A stretch of DNA of 64,000 nucleotides from Rhodococcus sp. ABRD24 (GCF_004328705.1 NZ_CP035319.1:4898001-4962000), one strand, 5' to 3'; shown: positions 44,207-59,681, counted from the stretch's first letter. Notes: generated from the letters alone by a model not told the origin. A program made the numbers and translations.

Positions 44207-45403
44207 ATGCTGGATGTGTTGCGCTGGATAACTGCTGGAGAGTCCCATGGTCCCGCTCTCGTCGCCATGCTCGAGGGGATGGTCGCCGGCGTCGAGGTGA
44301 CGTCCGGCGATATCGCGGCGCAGCTTGCGCGCCGCCGCCTCGGCTACGGTCGCGGAGCCCGGATGAAGTTCGAGGCCGACAAGGTCACGATCATCGGTGG
44401 CGTCCGGCACGGTCTCACGATGGGCGGTCCGATCGCGGTCGAGGTGGGAAACACCGAGTGGCCGAAGTGGGAGACCATCATGTCCGCCGACCCGGTGGAC
44501 GCGGCGGAGCTTGCCGGTCAGGCGCGTAATGCGCCGCTGACCCGTCCGCGCCCCGGGCATGCCGATTACTCGGGCATGCTCAAGTACGGTTTCGACGACG
44601 CTCGCCCTGTGCTCGAGCGCGCCAGCGCCCGGGAGACCGCAGCCCGCGTCGCGGCCGGTACGGTCGCTCGTCAATTCCTGCGTCAGCTGTTCGGTGTCGA
44701 GGTCGTCTCGCACGTCATCTCCATCGGCGCCTCCGATCCGTATGTCGGTCCGGCCCCGGAGGCTGCCGATCTCGACGCGATCGACGCGAGCCCGGTGCGG
44801 GCATTCGATGAAGCCGCCGAGAAGTCGATGATCGCCGAGATCGAGGCCGCGAAGAAGGATGGCGACACCTTGGGTGGCATCGTCGAGGTGATCATCCACG
44901 GTCTCCCCGTCGGTCTCGGCTCGTTCATCAGCGGCGCCGATCGACTCGATTCGAAACTCGCCGCCGCGTTGATGGGTATTCAGGCCATCAAGGGGGTCGA
45001 GGTCGGCGATGGCTTCGAGACCGCCCGCCGCCGGGGCAGCGCCGCGCACGACGAGATGCGTCCCGGTCCGGACGGCATCCTCCGCTCGACCAACCGCGCG
45101 GGCGGGCTCGAGGGCGGCATGACCAACGGCGAGGCACTGCGCGTACGAGCCGCGATGAAGCCGATCTCCACTGTCCCGCGGGCACTGTCCACCGTCGACA
45201 TGTCGACGGGTGAGGAAGCGGTGGCCATCCATCAGCGCTCCGACGTGTGCGCCGTCCCTGCCGCCGGCGTGGTGGCCGAGGCGATGGTTGCTCTCGTCGT
45301 GGCCCAGGCAGCTCTGGACAAGTTCGGTGGCGATTCGATCGCCGAGACACGCTCGAACTTCCAGCGCTACGTCGACGGCATCGCGGCTCGTCCGCCCCGG
45401 TGA
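44207..45403 (+). CDS. aroC: Chorismate synthase
   Basis: Final enzyme of the shikimate pathway, converting EPSP to chorismate with reduced FMN. The 398-residue product has all three family signatures: [19 protein letters not shown] near the start, the middle [20 protein letters not shown], and late [24 protein letters not shown]. It starts [15 protein letters not shown] at ATG 44207 with GGAAAG close upstream, right after a 15-bp hairpin. It leads the aroC-aroK-aroB-aroQ operon; aroK starts four bases after its stop. Confidence 0.96.
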   Translation: MLDVLRWITAGESHGPALVAMLEGMVAGVEVTSGDIAAQLARRRLGYGRGARMKFEADKVTIIGGVRHGLTMGGPIAVEVGNTEWPKWETIMSADPVDAAELAGQARNAPLTRPRPGHADYSGMLKYGFDDARPVLERASARETAARVAAGTVARQFLRQLFGVEVVSHVISIGASDPYVGPAPEAADLDAIDASPVRAFDEAAEKSMIAEIEAAKKDGDTLGGIVEVIIHGLPVGLGSFISGADRLDSKLAAALMGIQAIKGVEVGDGFETARRRGSAAHDEMRPGPDGILRSTNRAGGLEGGMTNGEALRVRAAMKPISTVPRALSTVDMSTGEEAVAIHQRSDVCAVPAAGVVAEAMVALVVAQAALDKFGGDSIAETRSNFQRYVDGIAARPPR

Positions 45404-45407
45404 TCCG

Positions 45408-47510
<2,103 letters not shown>

Positions 47511-47541
47511 TACCCGGCACCGGAACTCAATTGCTCGCCGG

Positions 47542-48177
47542 TCACTCGGAGCGGTGCGTGCCCCCGCGCTGCCCGTCGGGATCCACCGGTGCGAACACCT
47601 CGGTCTCGGTGTTGTCCGCCTCCGGGTTCGCCTGATCGCGCCCGGCGCCGTGTTCATACGACCATTCGGCGCCCTCGTAGTTCTCCGCGGCATCCTCTTC
47701 CGCCTGCAGATCTGCGTTGTGCGCGTACGCCCCAGAATGGTCGTGGGCTTGTTCCGATTCGCGCCCCACGAGGAAGCGTCCGAGCGCCACCGCGATCATC
47801 GCCGGGATGAAGATCAGCAGGACGGTGAACGCCGCGCCCGAGGTGACCTCGAAGAGCAGGCTTCCGTCGGTGACCGTGATGTCGAGGATCAAGCCGACCA
47901 GCCACGCGACCGCCCCCGCGAGGACGCCGCCGAGCAGAGCAGCCTTCAGCCACATCATCGTCAGATCCGCACCGTCTTCGGGATCGCGATGTGCGCGCCG
48001 ATCGCGAATGCCGTCGAAGCCGCCCCAGAGGAGCGCCGCGATGATCACGACGACCAGCGAGAACCATCGCATCAGGCCACCCTGCTGGGGCCACTGTGCG
48101 ACAGCCGCTCCCAGAAGAGTTCGCACGACGACGTGCACCAATGCCAGACCGAGACCGCGTACGACCCACCCATTCAT
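47542..48177 (-). CDS. Four-helix membrane protein (B-4DMT type, Rv2536-like)
   Basis: A 211-residue membrane protein beginning MNGWVVRGLGLALVHVVVRTLLGAAVAQWP with four predicted helices: around residues 5-22, 34-52 (MRWFSLVVVIIAALLWGGFDG), 72-95 and 108-130 (AAFTVLLIFIPAMIAVALGRFLVG), then an acidic hydrophilic tail of about 75 residues. This pattern is described as a bacterial four-transmembrane (B-4DMT) family and occupies the place of Rv2536 in M. tuberculosis. A transport role is only a suggestion. It is divergent from pepQ. Confidence 0.8.
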   Translation of the reverse strand: MNGWVVRGLGLALVHVVVRTLLGAAVAQWPQQGGLMRWFSLVVVIIAALLWGGFDGIRDRRAHRDPEDGADLTMMWLKAALLGGVLAGAVAWLVGLILDITVTDGSLLFEVTSGAAFTVLLIFIPAMIAVALGRFLVGRESEQAHDHSGAYAHNADLQAEEDAAENYEGAEWSYEHGAGRDQANPEADNTETEVFAPVDPDGQRGGTHRSE

Positions 48178-48312
48178 GTGACACAGGGTAACCACCGAGG
48201 TCCGCTGCTTGTGTCCTAACCCACACAAAGGGTTCGAAAGAGTCCTCGGACACGATTGGTCGCACGGGTCGTTCGACACGGTGCGTACCCACAGCGTGAC
48301 CGTTTCGCGCGG

Positions 48313-48327
48313 TACGTTCGGGGAATG
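48313..48327 (+). promoter_or_regulatory. Putative leaderless promoter of pepQ
   Basis: TACGTT (48313-48318) is six bases before ATG 48325, the same spacing as the rarA case, and there is no ribosome-binding sequence, so transcription may begin at the start codon. Confidence 0.5.
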
Positions 48328-49440
48328 TCACAGGATCAGATGCCCACATCTACGGCCGCTCGGCGCGCGCGGCTGCGCGTCTGCATGCGAGAGAGCGGCC
48401 TCGACGCGCTCTTGGTCACCGATCTGCTCAACGTTCGGTATCTCACCGGATTCACCGGTTCGAACGCGGCGCTCGTCGTGCACGCAGATGACGACGGCGC
48501 GGAGGACCGCACCATCGTCTGCACCGACGGCCGGTACCTGATCCAGGTCGCCGAGCAGGTCCCGGATCTGCGGGCCGAGATCGCGCGTGCCAGCGCGGCG
48601 CGACTGGTGGAACTGGCGGCCGCGTGGGGCGCTGCGAAGCTCGGATTCGAGAGCCACGTCGTCACGTTCGACCAGCACGCCGCATGGGAGGTATCGGCCC
48701 CGACGATCGAGTTGGTTCGCGCGCCCGGTCTGGTCGAGCAGTTGCGGATGGTCAAGGACGAGGGTGAGATCGAGTTGCTCCGCCGGGCGTGCGCGGCCGC
48801 GGACGATGCCCTCGCTGCGCTGATCGCTGGCGGGGGATTGCGCCCCGGTCGCACCGAGCGCGAGGTCGGTCGCGAACTCGAGTCGTTGATGCTCGATCAC
48901 GGTGCGGACGGCATTTCATTCGAGACGATCGTCGCGACCGGAGCCAACTCGGCGGTGCCGCACCACCGCCCGACGTCGGCGGTGCTGCAATCCGGAGATT
49001 TCGTCAAGCTCGACTTCGGCGCGCAGATCGGCGGATACCACTCCGACATGACCCGCACGTACGTCCTCGAGTCGGCGTCGCAGTGGCAGCGCGACATCTA
49101 CGACCTCGTCGCCCGGGCTCAGGCCGCCGGTCGTGATGCGCTCGTGCCCGGTGCCGAGGTTGCAGCTGTGGATGCGGCTGCGCGCAGCGTGATCGAGGAT
49201 GCCGGCCACGGGGACCTGTTCCTGCACGGGCTCGGGCATGGTGTGGGGCTCGAGATCCATGAAGCACCGGGAATCGGCAAGCTCGGGGCCGGTACACTTC
49301 TCTGCGGTGCGGCGGTGACCGTCGAGCCCGGTGTGTACTTCTCCGGGCGTGGAGGCGTCAGGATCGAGGACACACTCGTGGTTCGTGAGCAGGGGCCGGA
49401 GCTTCTCACTCTCACCAGCAAGGATTTCGCAATCGTCTGA
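48325..49440 (+). CDS. pepQ: Xaa-Pro aminopeptidase/proline dipeptidase (M24B)
   Basis: A 371-residue dinuclear metal peptidase of the creatinase/prolidase fold. The C-terminal half holds the five ligands: two aspartates in VKLDFGAQIGGYHSDMTRT, the histidine in LHGLGHGVGLEIHEAPG, and two glutamates in VTVEPGVYF and GGVRIEDTLVV. The N-terminal domain starts RARLRVCMRESGLDALLVTDLLNVRYLTGFTGSNAAL. ATG 48325 is favoured by a leaderless -10; ATG 48340 is an alternative. The pepQ-efp-nusB order suggests roles in translation of, and recovery from, proline-rich proteins. Confidence 0.93.
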   Translation: MSQDQMPTSTAARRARLRVCMRESGLDALLVTDLLNVRYLTGFTGSNAALVVHADDDGAEDRTIVCTDGRYLIQVAEQVPDLRAEIARASAARLVELAAAWGAAKLGFESHVVTFDQHAAWEVSAPTIELVRAPGLVEQLRMVKDEGEIELLRRACAAADDALAALIAGGGLRPGRTEREVGRELESLMLDHGADGISFETIVATGANSAVPHHRPTSAVLQSGDFVKLDFGAQIGGYHSDMTRTYVLESASQWQRDIYDLVARAQAAGRDALVPGAEVAAVDAAARSVIEDAGHGDLFLHGLGHGVGLEIHEAPGIGKLGAGTLLCGAAVTVEPGVYFSGRGGVRIEDTLVVREQGPELLTLTSKDFAIV

Positions 49441-49456
49441 AGGAGACGCGAAGTAA

Positions 49457-50020
49457 GTGGCAGACACTAGTGATTTCAAGAACGGGCTCGTGCTGAAGAT
49501 CGAGGGCCAGCTGTGGCAGATCCTCGAGTTCCAGCACGTCAAGCCCGGCAAGGGTCCGGCCTTCGTACGTACGAAGATCAAGAACGTGCTCTCCGGCAAG
49601 ACGATCGACAAGACCTGGAACGCCGGCGTGAAGGTCGAGACCGCCACGGTTGACCGTCGTGACATGACGTATCTGTACCACGACGGTAGCGACTACATCT
49701 TCATGGATGGCGAGACCTACGACCAGGTCCCGATCAGTGAGGCGACCGTCGGCGACGGCGCGCGCTTCCTGCTCGAGAACATGCAGGTCCAGGTCGCCAC
49801 CCACGAGGATTCCCCGCTGTTCGTCGAGCTCCCGGTCACGGTCGAGCTCGAGGTCAAGCACACCGATCCCGGTCTGCAGGGCGACCGTTCGACCGGTGGC
49901 ACCAAGCCGGCGACGCTCGAGACCGGCGCCGAGATTCAGGTCCCGCTGTTCATCAACACCGGTGACAGGCTCAAGGTCGACTCTCGTGACGGCAACTACC
50001 TCGGGCGTGTGAATTCCTGA
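49457..50020 (+). CDS. efp: Translation elongation factor P
   Basis: Relieves ribosome stalling at polyproline stretches. The 187-residue product has the three OB-like domains of EF-P, with the tip loop [17 protein letters not shown] carrying the lysine that is modified in some bacteria. Actinobacterial EF-P is generally held to work with this lysine unmodified, and no modification genes are seen nearby. GTG 49457 is preceded by GAAGGAGACG. nusB begins directly after its stop. Confidence 0.97.
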   Translation: MADTSDFKNGLVLKIEGQLWQILEFQHVKPGKGPAFVRTKIKNVLSGKTIDKTWNAGVKVETATVDRRDMTYLYHDGSDYIFMDGETYDQVPISEATVGDGARFLLENMQVQVATHEDSPLFVELPVTVELEVKHTDPGLQGDRSTGGTKPATLETGAEIQVPLFINTGDRLKVDSRDGNYLGRVNS

Positions 50021-50551
50021 GTGTCGGGCACCCATAAGAAACTCGGAGCACGTCACAAGGCCCGTAAGCGGGCCGTGGACTTCCTGTTCGAGGCCGAGGC
50101 GCGGGACGTCGATCCGGTCGACCTCGCCGCTGACCGTGCCCAGCTCGCCACCCGGGACGATTCGGTGGCGCCGGTCGCGCCCTATACCGTCACGGTTGTC
50201 GAGGGCGTCGCGGAGAACCTGGACCGGCTCGATCAGGTGATCGAGTCGCATCTGCAGGATTGGACGCTGGATCGTCTGCCTGCGGTGGACCGGGCGATCC
50301 TGCGGATCGCGGTGTGGGAGCTGTTCCATGCGACGGATGTGCCACCGGTGGTGGCAGTCGACGAGGCCGTCGAGCTCGCCAAGGAGCTTTCCACCGACGA
50401 TTCGCCGTCGTTCGTCAACGGCGTGCTCGGCCAGGTCGTGCTGGTGGCGCCGCAGGTGCGGGCCGCGGCCGCAGCAACGTCGCAGCGCAAGCGGGCCGAC
50501 GACACCGACGCGCCTGCCGGCACTGCCGGCGGCACCGATTCCGAGTCCTGA
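50021..50551 (+). CDS. nusB: Transcription antitermination factor NusB
   Basis: Binds boxA RNA with NusE/S10 in rRNA antitermination. The 176-residue product starts with [26 protein letters not shown] and includes [52 protein letters not shown], the conserved NusB core. The last 30 residues are a low-complexity Ala/Thr/Asp tail. GTG follows the efp TGA with no gap, so it is probably coupled. A strong terminator follows. Confidence 0.95.
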   Translation: MSGTHKKLGARHKARKRAVDFLFEAEARDVDPVDLAADRAQLATRDDSVAPVAPYTVTVVEGVAENLDRLDQVIESHLQDWTLDRLPAVDRAILRIAVWELFHATDVPPVVAVDEAVELAKELSTDDSPSFVNGVLGQVVLVAPQVRAAAAATSQRKRADDTDAPAGTAGGTDSES

Positions 50552-50559
50552 AACCAGTC

Positions 50560-50595
50560 GCTTTCCGTCCGGTCCTCGAGGGCCGGACGGAAAGC
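50560..50595 (+). terminator. Terminator after nusB
   Basis: GCTTTCCGTCCGG (50560-50572) and CCGGACGGAAAGC (50583-50595) form a perfect 13-bp stem, nine bases after the nusB stop, separating the pepQ-efp-nusB unit from the pyrimidine operon. Confidence 0.88.
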
Positions 50596-50643
50596 GCTTC
50601 GGACCTCGGCCTACCCGGAATCTGGCGCGGCGCCGGCCGCTGA

Positions 50644-50649
50644 TACGCT
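50644..50649 (+). promoter_or_regulatory. -10 element of the pyr operon promoter
   Basis: TGATACGCT contains the -10 TACGCT. Transcription would begin near 50656 and give a leader of about 50 bases holding the PyrR site. Confidence 0.5.
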
Positions 50650-50672
50650 GACCCGCGTCAGACATCCTTTAA

Positions 50673-52284
<1,612 letters not shown>

Positions 52285-52288
<4 letters not shown>

Positions 52289-53670
52289 GCGACCTGAATA
52301 CAACGAGATACGAGAAGGTGGCGCCGCAGATGTCCGTCGGCAGTGAGAGCGCAGGGTCGAGCAGGAACGTGTTGATCAGGAACGTTCTCGTGTACGGCGA
52401 GGGCGAGCCCACCGATCTGTTGCTCGGTGACGGTCAGATCCTCGTGATCGGCCCTGGACTCGAGGCAGCCGACGGCGCCGAGGTGATCGACGGTGCGGGA
52501 CAGATCCTGCTGCCCGGCTTCGTCGACATGCACACGCATCTGCGCGAGCCCGGCCGCGAGGACACCGAGACCATCGACTCCGGTTCGGCAGCTGCCGCGC
52601 TCGGCGGGTACACCGCGGTGTTTGCGATGGCGAACACCAGCCCGGTCGCCGATTCGGTCGTCATCACCGATCACGTGTGGCGGCGTGGCCAGGAGGTCGG
52701 CCTCGTCGACGTGCATCCGGTGGGCGCTGTCACCGTCGGTCTCGCCGGCAAGCAGCTCGCCGAGATGGCGACCATGGCCGCCGGTGTCGGCCGGGTCAAG
52801 ATGTTCTCCGACGACGGTCATTGTGTTGCCGATCCGCTGATCATGCGTCGCGCGCTGGAGTACTCGAGCTCGCTCGGCGTACTCATCGCGCAGCACGCGG
52901 AGGAGCCGCGGCTCACCGAGGGTTCGGTGGCGCACGAGGGCCCCACCGCCGCCCGGCTGGGCCTGACCGGCTGGCCGCGCGCTGCCGAGGAGTCGATCGT
53001 TGCCCGCGACGCACTACTGGCCCGCGACGCCGGTGCCCGCGTGCACATCTGCCACGCCTCCACGGCGGGCTCCGTCGAGCTCGTCAAGTGGGCACGCGGC
53101 CAGGGCATCTCGATCACGGCCGAGGTGACCCCGCACCACCTGCTGCTCGACGACTCTCGTCTCGAGACGTACGACGCGGTCAACAAGGTGAACCCGCCGC
53201 TGCGTGAAGCGTCGGATGTCGCCGCGCTGCGCAAGGGTCTCGCCGAGGGGATCATCGATTGCGTGGCCACCGATCACGCGCCGCACGCCGAGCAGGACAA
53301 GTGCTGTGAGTTCTCGCAGGCACGCCCGGGCATGCTCGGGCTCGAGACGGCGCTGTCGATCGTCGTGGAGACGATGGTGCGCCCGGGGTTGCTGGACTGG
53401 CGCGGCGTGGCCCGCGTGATGAGCGAGCGGCCCGCCGAGATCGTCGGCCTCGACGATCAGGGTCGGCCGATCGAGGTGGGGGAGCCGGCGAACCTCGTGC
53501 TCGTGGACCCCGATACCGAATGGACCGTGCACGGCCCGGACCTCGCGAGTGTCGCGAGTAATACGCCCTACGAGTCGATGACTCTGCCCGCGAAGGTGAC
53601 GACGACAGTGCTGCGCGGTCGCGTCACTGCCCGCCACGGCACGGTCCGGCCGCGCGGAGAGGTGTACTGA
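52285..53670 (+). CDS. pyrC: Dihydroorotase
   Basis: Cyclises carbamoyl aspartate to dihydroorotate. The 461-residue type I enzyme has the zinc ligand motif [17 protein letters not shown] (HxH), later histidines in [10 protein letters not shown] and HICHAST, and the C-terminal DHAPH metal site in [13 protein letters not shown]. The GTG at 52285 has GGAAGAGG upstream and overlaps the pyrB stop; a later ATG at 52330 could also serve, since the first 30 residues are poorly conserved. Confidence 0.95.
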
Positions 53671-54212
53671 TGGAGCGCATTCTGTGGGTCGTCGGCTGCA
53701 TCGCCGTCTGGGGTCTGGCGGTCTTCCTGATGTACCGCGGCTGGAAGGGCCGGGCGCGGCGTCAGGCCGAGCGGATCGGCGAACTGCCGAAGGTGCCGTC
53801 GGATCTCGGTACGCAGCTGATCGCCCCCAGCACCGGACTGTACGTCGGTAGCACCCTCGCCCCGAGCTGGCAGGACCGCGTCGCGGTCGGCGACATCGGC
53901 CACCGGGCGACAGGCGAGATCAGCCGCTGGACGGGCGGCGTCCTGCTCGAGCGGGACGGCGCGTCGGCCATCTGGATTCCCGAGGGATCCATTCGGGCGA
54001 TCCGCACCGAACGCGGACTGGCCGGAAAGGTGATGACGAAGGACGGGGTCCTGGTGATCAGGTGGGAGTTGCCCACCGGCACCGAGATCGACACGGGCTT
54101 CCGTGCAGACGACAAGACGGTGTACCCGGAGTGGGTACGCGAAGCAGACAGTGATGACACAGCTAATGCGGCGGGCTCTGGTGAGGTCGAGCAGAACGGA
54201 GAAGACGCATGA
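53670..54212 (+). CDS. PH-like membrane protein of the pyr operon (Rv1382-like)
   Basis: A 180-residue protein with one N-terminal membrane helix ([22 protein letters not shown]), a basic stretch, and a soluble domain with [67 protein letters not shown], resembling a PH-like beta domain, and an acidic tail. It is conserved between pyrC and carA in mycolic actinobacteria (Rv1382), so it is probably tied to the operon, but its function is unknown. Start and stop are coupled to neighbours (TGATG; ATGA). Confidence 0.85.
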   Translation: MERILWVVGCIAVWGLAVFLMYRGWKGRARRQAERIGELPKVPSDLGTQLIAPSTGLYVGSTLAPSWQDRVAVGDIGHRATGEISRWTGGVLLERDGASAIWIPEGSIRAIRTERGLAGKVMTKDGVLVIRWELPTGTEIDTGFRADDKTVYPEWVREADSDDTANAAGSGEVEQNGEDA

Positions 54213-55369
54213 GCGACTTTGATACCAATACGGCGGTTCTGGTTCTCGAGGACGGCAGGTTCTTCCGTGGGACCACGTTCGGTGCCAAGGGACAGACCCT
54301 CGGCGAGGCAGTCTTCAGCACCGGTATGACCGGTTACCAGGAGACGCTGACCGATCCCAGCTACCACCGTCAGATCGTGGTGTCGACGGCACCGCAGATC
54401 GGCAACACCGGCTGGAATGACGAGGACAACGAGTCCGTCGGACCGACGGGCAAGTCCTCCGAGGCGAAGATCTGGGTCGCGGGCTATGTCGTGCGCGATC
54501 CCTCGCGCCGGACGTCGAGCTGGCGTGCCACCGGTTCGCTGCAGGACGAGCTCGTCCGCCAGGGCGTCGTCGGTATCGCCGGGATCGATACCCGCGCTCT
54601 GGTCCGGCACCTGCGCACTCGCGGCTCGATGCGCGCCGGTGTCTTCTCGGGCGATGCGCTGGCCGACGTGGATGTCCTGCTCGAGCGGGTCAAGAGCCAG
54701 CCGACGATGCTCGGCGCCGACCTGGCCGGTGAGGTGTCCACCCCCAACGGTTACATCGTCGAGCCGACCGGCGGCGAGGCCCGATACACCGTCGCGGCCA
54801 TCGACCTCGGCATCAAGACCAACACCCCGCGCATGTTCGCCGAGCGCGGGATCCGGGTGCACGTACTGCCGTCCACGGCGACGCTGCACGACATTCTGGA
54901 TCTGAAGGCCGACGGCGTGTTCCTGTCCAATGGTCCGGGAGACCCGGCCACTGCGGATGGTGCGGTGCACCTGACCAAAGAGGTGCTGGGCCAGGGGCTG
55001 CCGCTGTTCGGCATCTGCTTCGGCAACCAGATCCTGGGCCGCGCGCTGGGCCTGAGCACCTACAAGATGAAGTTCGGCCACCGCGGAATCAACATCCCGG
55101 TCATCGAGCACGAGACCGGCCGCATCGCGATCACGGCACAGAATCACGGCTTCGCGCTCGAGGGCGAGGCCGGTCAGGAGTTCGACACTCCGTTCGGCCG
55201 CGCGGTCGTGAGCCACACGTGCGCCAACGACGGCGCCGTCGAGGGCGTCCGGTTGCTCGACGACTCCGCGTTCTCGGTGCAGTACCACCCCGAGGCCGCG
55301 GCCGGCCCGCATGACGCCGCGTACCTGTTCGACCGTTTCGCCAACCTGCTCGAGGGAGTCAAGAAGTAA
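54209..55369 (+). CDS. carA: Carbamoyl phosphate synthase small subunit
   Basis: Glutamine amidotransferase subunit supplying ammonia to CarB. The 386-residue product has the N-terminal CPSase small chain domain ([35 protein letters not shown]) and a class I GATase domain with the catalytic cysteine in [18 protein letters not shown] and the His/Glu pair in [13 protein letters not shown]. The motif FGN instead of the usual LGH after the cysteine is a mild variant. ATG overlaps the preceding stop; carB begins at the last base of its stop (TAATG). Confidence 0.96.
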   Translation: MSDFDTNTAVLVLEDGRFFRGTTFGAKGQTLGEAVFSTGMTGYQETLTDPSYHRQIVVSTAPQIGNTGWNDEDNESVGPTGKSSEAKIWVAGYVVRDPSRRTSSWRATGSLQDELVRQGVVGIAGIDTRALVRHLRTRGSMRAGVFSGDALADVDVLLERVKSQPTMLGADLAGEVSTPNGYIVEPTGGEARYTVAAIDLGIKTNTPRMFAERGIRVHVLPSTATLHDILDLKADGVFLSNGPGDPATADGAVHLTKEVLGQGLPLFGICFGNQILGRALGLSTYKMKFGHRGINIPVIEHETGRIAITAQNHGFALEGEAGQEFDTPFGRAVVSHTCANDGAVEGVRLLDDSAFSVQYHPEAAAGPHDAAYLFDRFANLLEGVKK

Positions 55370-58300
55370 TGCCACGTCGTACAGATCTCGAGCACATCCT
55401 GGTGATCGGCTCCGGGCCGATCGTCATCGGACAGGCCTGCGAGTTCGACTACTCGGGCACCCAGGCCTGCCGGGTTCTCCGAGAGGAGGGCCTGCGCGTC
55501 TCCCTCGTGAACTCCAACCCGGCCACGATCATGACCGACCCCGAGTTCGCGGACTCCACCTACGTCGAGCCGATCACGGCCGAGTTCGTCGAGAAGGTCA
55601 TCGCCCGGGAGGCGGAGAAAGGCCACAAGATCGATGCCGTGCTGGCGACCCTCGGGGGCCAGACCGCCCTCAACACCGCGGTCGCGCTCCACGAGCAGGG
55701 AATTCTGGAGAAGTACGACGTCGAGCTGATCGGCGCCGACTTCGACGCCATCCAGCGCGGCGAGGATCGCCAGAAGTTCAAGGACATCGTCGAGAAGGTC
55801 GGCGGCGAGTCGGCACGCTCGCGCGTCTGCTACACGATGGACGAGGTCAAGGCCACGGTAGCCGAGCTCGGCTACCCCGTCGTGGTGCGCCCGTCGTTCA
55901 CGATGGGCGGTCTGGGCTCCGGAATGGCGTACGACGAGGCGGATCTCGAGCGCATCGCCGGCGGCGGCCTGGCGGCCTCACCGACCGCGAACGTCCTCAT
56001 CGAGGAGTCCATCCTCGGCTGGAAGGAATACGAGCTCGAGCTGATGCGGGACGGTCGCGACAACGTCGTGATCATCTGCTCCATCGAGAACGTCGACCCG
56101 GTCGGTGTGCACACCGGTGACTCGGTGACGGTGGCCCCGGCCATGACGCTCACCGACCGCGAGTATCAGAAGATGCGCGACCTCTCGATCGACATCCTGC
56201 GCGAGGTCGGCGTCGACACCGGCGGCTGCAACATCCAGTTCGCGATGGACCCGACCGACGGTCGCCTCGTCGTGATCGAGATGAACCCGCGCGTGTCCCG
56301 CTCGTCGGCGCTGGCGTCCAAAGCGACCGGATACCCGATCGCCAAGATGGCGGCGAAACTGGCGATCGGCTACACGCTCGACGAGATCGTCAACGACATC
56401 ACCGGCGAGACCCCCGCCTGCTTCGAGCCGACGCTCGACTACGTCGTCGTCAAGGCGCCGCGGTTCGCGTTCGAGAAGTTCCCGGGCGCCGACGGCACGC
56501 TGACCACCACGATGAAGTCGGTCGGTGAGGCGATGTCCATCGGCCGCAACTTCACCGAGGCGTTCGGCAAGGTCATGCGCTCGCTCGAGACCAAGCGGGC
56601 CGGTTACTGGACGGGCCCCGAATGGACGAGTGGAGCGACGGGGGACGGCGCTGTGGCGGCGACCGACCTGGAGACGCTGCTCGAGGAGCTGAAGGTCCCG
56701 CATGACGGCCGGATGTACGGCATCGAGAAGGCCTTCGCACTGGGCGCGACCATCGAGCAACTGTTCGACGCGACCGCGATCGACCCATGGTTCCTGGATC
56801 AGATGCAACAGATCCACGAGCTGGGTGAGCAGATCCGTGCGGCGGAGAAGTTCGACGAGCAGCTGCTGCGTCAGGCCAAGTATCACGGCCTGTCGGATCG
56901 TCAGATCGCGGCACTGCGCCCCGAGCTCGGTGGCGACAGTCGCGAGGGCGAGGATGCGGTCCGTGCTCTGCGTGACGAGCTGAAGGTGCGCCCGGTCTAC
57001 AAGACCGTCGACACCTGCGCCGCCGAGTTCGAGGCGAAGACCCCGTACCACTACTCGACGTACGAGCTCGATCCTGAGGCCGAGACCGAGGTGGCGCCGC
57101 AGACGGAGCGTCCGAAGGTGCTGATCCTGGGTTCCGGTCCCAACCGCATCGGTCAGGGCATCGAGTTCGACTACTCATGTGTGCACGCCGCCCAGACGCT
57201 GTCCGAGGCCGGCTATGAGACGGTCATGGTCAACTGCAACCCCGAGACCGTCTCGACGGACTACGACACCGCCGACCGCCTGTACTTCGAGCCGCTGACC
57301 TTCGAGGATGTGCTCGAGGTGTACCGTGCCGAGTCGGAGTCCGGCACCGTCACGGGCGTCATCGTCCAGCTCGGTGGCCAGACGCCGCTGGGTCTGGCAA
57401 AGCGGCTCAAGGCTGCCGGGGTGCCGATCGTCGGCACCAGCCCCGAGGCCATCGACCTCGCGGAGGACCGCGGCGAGTTCGGTCGCGTGCTGACCGAGGC
57501 CGGTCTGCCCGCGCCGAAGTTCGGTACCGCCACCACGTTCGAGGGTGCGCGCGACATCGCGTCCGGCATCGGTTATCCGGTGCTGGTGCGTCCGTCGTAC
57601 GTCCTCGGCGGACGCGGCATGGAGATCGTGTACGACGAGAAGTCGCTCGAGAGCTACATTTCCCGCGCCACGGAGATCTCCGACGACCGGCCGGTGCTGG
57701 TCGACCGCTTCCTGGAGGACGCGGTGGAGATCGATGTCGACGCGCTGTGCGACGGCACCGAGGTGTACCTCGGCGGCGTGATGGAACACATCGAGGAGGC
57801 CGGTATCCACTCCGGTGACTCCGCGTGCGCGCTGCCGCCGATCACCCTCGGCCGCGCCGACCTCGAGAACGTCCGCCGGTCGACGGAGGCGCTCGCGAAG
57901 GGCATCGGCGTAAAGGGCCTGCTCAACGTGCAGTACGCGCTCAAGGATGACATCCTGTACGTTCTCGAGGCCAACCCGCGCGCCTCCCGGACGGTGCCGT
58001 TCGTTTCGAAGGCCACCGCGGTGCAGCTGGCGAAGGCTTGTGCGCGGGTGATGCTGGGCGAGTCGATCGCCGAGCTGCGCACCAAGGGCCTGCTGCCCGC
58101 GGAGGGCGACGGTGGAACCGTCTCGATGGACGCGCCCGTGGCGGTCAAGGAAGCTGTGCTGCCGTTCAACCGGTTCCGTCGCGCCGACGGCACCGGCGTC
58201 GACACGCTACTGAGCCCCGAGATGAAGTCCACCGGCGAGGTCATGGGCATCGACGCGGACTTCGGTACCGCGTTCGCCAAGAGCCAGACCGCCGCGTACG

Positions 58301-58758
58301 GTTCGCTGCCGACCAGCGGTTCGGTGTTCGTGTCTGTGGCCAACAAGGACAAGCGCTCGTTGATCTTCCCGGTCAAGCGTCTCGCGGACCTCGGTTTCCG
58401 GATCCTGGCGACCGAGGGCACCGCCGATGTTCTGCGCCGTAACGGCATCACCTGCGAGCAGGTGTACAAGCAGTCCGGTGAGGACTTGCCCGAGGGAGCG
58501 CGGACGATCGTCGAGCAGATCAGGGCCGGCGATGTCGACATGGTGATCAACACCCCGTACGGCAATTCCGGCCCGCGTGTCGACGGCTACGAGATCCGCA
58601 GCGCCGCGGTGTCGAAGAACATCCCGTGCATCACCACGGTGCAGGGTGCGTCCGCCGCCGTGCAGGGCATCGAGTCGGTCATCCGTGGTGACATCGGTGT
58701 CCAGTCGTTGCAGGAGCTGCACTCGCGCCTGCGTGATTCCGGGGACTCGCGGCAGTGA
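55369..58758 (+). CDS. carB: Carbamoyl phosphate synthase large subunit
   Basis: An 1129-residue synthase that makes carbamoyl phosphate for pyrimidine and arginine synthesis. It has two homologous ATP-grasp halves, each beginning with an [24 protein letters not shown] or [27 protein letters not shown] motif, and a C-terminal methylglyoxal-synthase-like allosteric domain ([38 protein letters not shown] and [21 protein letters not shown]). Slightly longer than E. coli CarB (1073) because of an insertion near residue 420 containing [17 protein letters not shown]. It is coupled to carA and overlaps pyrF. Confidence 0.97.
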   Translation: MPRRTDLEHILVIGSGPIVIGQACEFDYSGTQACRVLREEGLRVSLVNSNPATIMTDPEFADSTYVEPITAEFVEKVIAREAEKGHKIDAVLATLGGQTALNTAVALHEQGILEKYDVELIGADFDAIQRGEDRQKFKDIVEKVGGESARSRVCYTMDEVKATVAELGYPVVVRPSFTMGGLGSGMAYDEADLERIAGGGLAASPTANVLIEESILGWKEYELELMRDGRDNVVIICSIENVDPVGVHTGDSVTVAPAMTLTDREYQKMRDLSIDILREVGVDTGGCNIQFAMDPTDGRLVVIEMNPRVSRSSALASKATGYPIAKMAAKLAIGYTLDEIVNDITGETPACFEPTLDYVVVKAPRFAFEKFPGADGTLTTTMKSVGEAMSIGRNFTEAFGKVMRSLETKRAGYWTGPEWTSGATGDGAVAATDLETLLEELKVPHDGRMYGIEKAFALGATIEQLFDATAIDPWFLDQMQQIHELGEQIRAAEKFDEQLLRQAKYHGLSDRQIAALRPELGGDSREGEDAVRALRDELKVRPVYKTVDTCAAEFEAKTPYHYSTYELDPEAETEVAPQTERPKVLILGSGPNRIGQGIEFDYSCVHAAQTLSEAGYETVMVNCNPETVSTDYDTADRLYFEPLTFEDVLEVYRAESESGTVTGVIVQLGGQTPLGLAKRLKAAGVPIVGTSPEAIDLAEDRGEFGRVLTEAGLPAPKFGTATTFEGARDIASGIGYPVLVRPSYVLGGRGMEIVYDEKSLESYISRATEISDDRPVLVDRFLEDAVEIDVDALCDGTEVYLGGVMEHIEEAGIHSGDSACALPPITLGRADLENVRRSTEALAKGIGVKGLLNVQYALKDDILYVLEANPRASRTVPFVSKATAVQLAKACARVMLGESIAELRTKGLLPAEGDGGTVSMDAPVAVKEAVLPFNRFRRADGTGVDTLLSPEMKSTGEVMGIDADFGTAFAKSQTAAYGSLPTSGSVFVSVANKDKRSLIFPVKRLADLGFRILATEGTADVLRRNGITCEQVYKQSGEDLPEGARTIVEQIRAGDVDMVINTPYGNSGPRVDGYEIRSAAVSKNIPCITTVQGASAAVQGIESVIRGDIGVQSLQELHSRLRDSGDSRQ

Positions 58759-59591
58759 CATCGCGGGAGACGTTCGGTTCGCGGCTCCACACGGCGCTGG
58801 GCCATCACGGTCCGCTGTGTGTCGGTGTGGACCCGCACCCCGAGTTGCTCGAGGCGTGGGGTCTGCCCGACAGCGTCGAGGGTCTCGAACAGTTCAGTGA
58901 GATCTGTGTCGAGGCATTTGTCGGTCGCGTGGCGCTGGTGAAGCCGCAGGTCGCGTTCTTCGAGGCGTACGGCTCCGGCGGCCTGGCGGTCCTGGAACGG
59001 ACCGTCACGGTCTTGCGGGAGGCCGGAACGCTGGTTCTGGCGGACGCCAAGCGAGGCGACATCGGCTCGACCATGAGCGCGTACGCGCGGGCCTGGCTCG
59101 GTGCGGGTTCGCCGCTCGAGTCGGACGCTGTGACGGTCTCGCCGTATCTCGGCTTCGGTTCGCTGGATCCGGTGCTGGGCCTGGCCGAGCGCAGCGGCGG
59201 GGGTGTGTTCGTGCTGGCGGCGACGTCGAACCCCGAGGGTGCCCAGGTTCAGCTGGCGACCTCGGGGGACGGGCGGAAGCTCAGTCAGGTGATGGTCGAC
59301 GAGGCGGCGGCGCGCAACGCCGGCGCCGACGTCCTCGGCTCGGTCGGTGTGGTTGTGGGCGCGACCCTGACCGACGCGCCCGACCTGAGCGCGCTGCACG
59401 GGCCCATCCTGATGCCCGGTGTGGGTCATCAGGGTGGTACTGCGGACGACGTGCGGAGGCTGGCGGACGGCTGCCTGCGATCCGTGGTGCCCAGCGTCTC
59501 GCGGGAGGTTCTGCGTGCCGGACCGTCGGTGCGGGCCCTCCAGGAGGCGCTGGGGCGTTCTGTCGAGTCGTTCGCGTTCCTGCGGGCGTAG
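58755..59591 (+). CDS. pyrF: Orotidine-5'-phosphate decarboxylase
   Basis: Last step of UMP synthesis. The 278-residue product is the longer actinobacterial type: [16 protein letters not shown], the phosphate/Lys-Asp site [22 protein letters not shown] and [14 protein letters not shown], then [17 protein letters not shown] 58755 overlaps the carB stop by four bases. It is the last gene of the pyrR-pyrF operon and ends about 90 bp before a 17-bp perfect hairpin. Confidence 0.96.
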   Translation: MTSRETFGSRLHTALGHHGPLCVGVDPHPELLEAWGLPDSVEGLEQFSEICVEAFVGRVALVKPQVAFFEAYGSGGLAVLERTVTVLREAGTLVLADAKRGDIGSTMSAYARAWLGAGSPLESDAVTVSPYLGFGSLDPVLGLAERSGGGVFVLAATSNPEGAQVQLATSGDGRKLSQVMVDEAAARNAGADVLGSVGVVVGATLTDAPDLSALHGPILMPGVGHQGGTADDVRRLADGCLRSVVPSVSREVLRAGPSVRALQEALGRSVESFAFLRA

Positions 59592-59681
59592 CTCGCTTCA
59601 GCGCTGATTCGCGGTGCCGCTGTTGCTCTGGGAGATCGCGCTGCATTCGGCGTTCGAGCGTCGTTGCTGTGCAGGATCCGG

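Noticed and set aside
48229..48250. A tRNA-like GGTTCGAAA sequence before pepQ
   Set aside because: No acceptor stem or anticodon arm could be folded around it.
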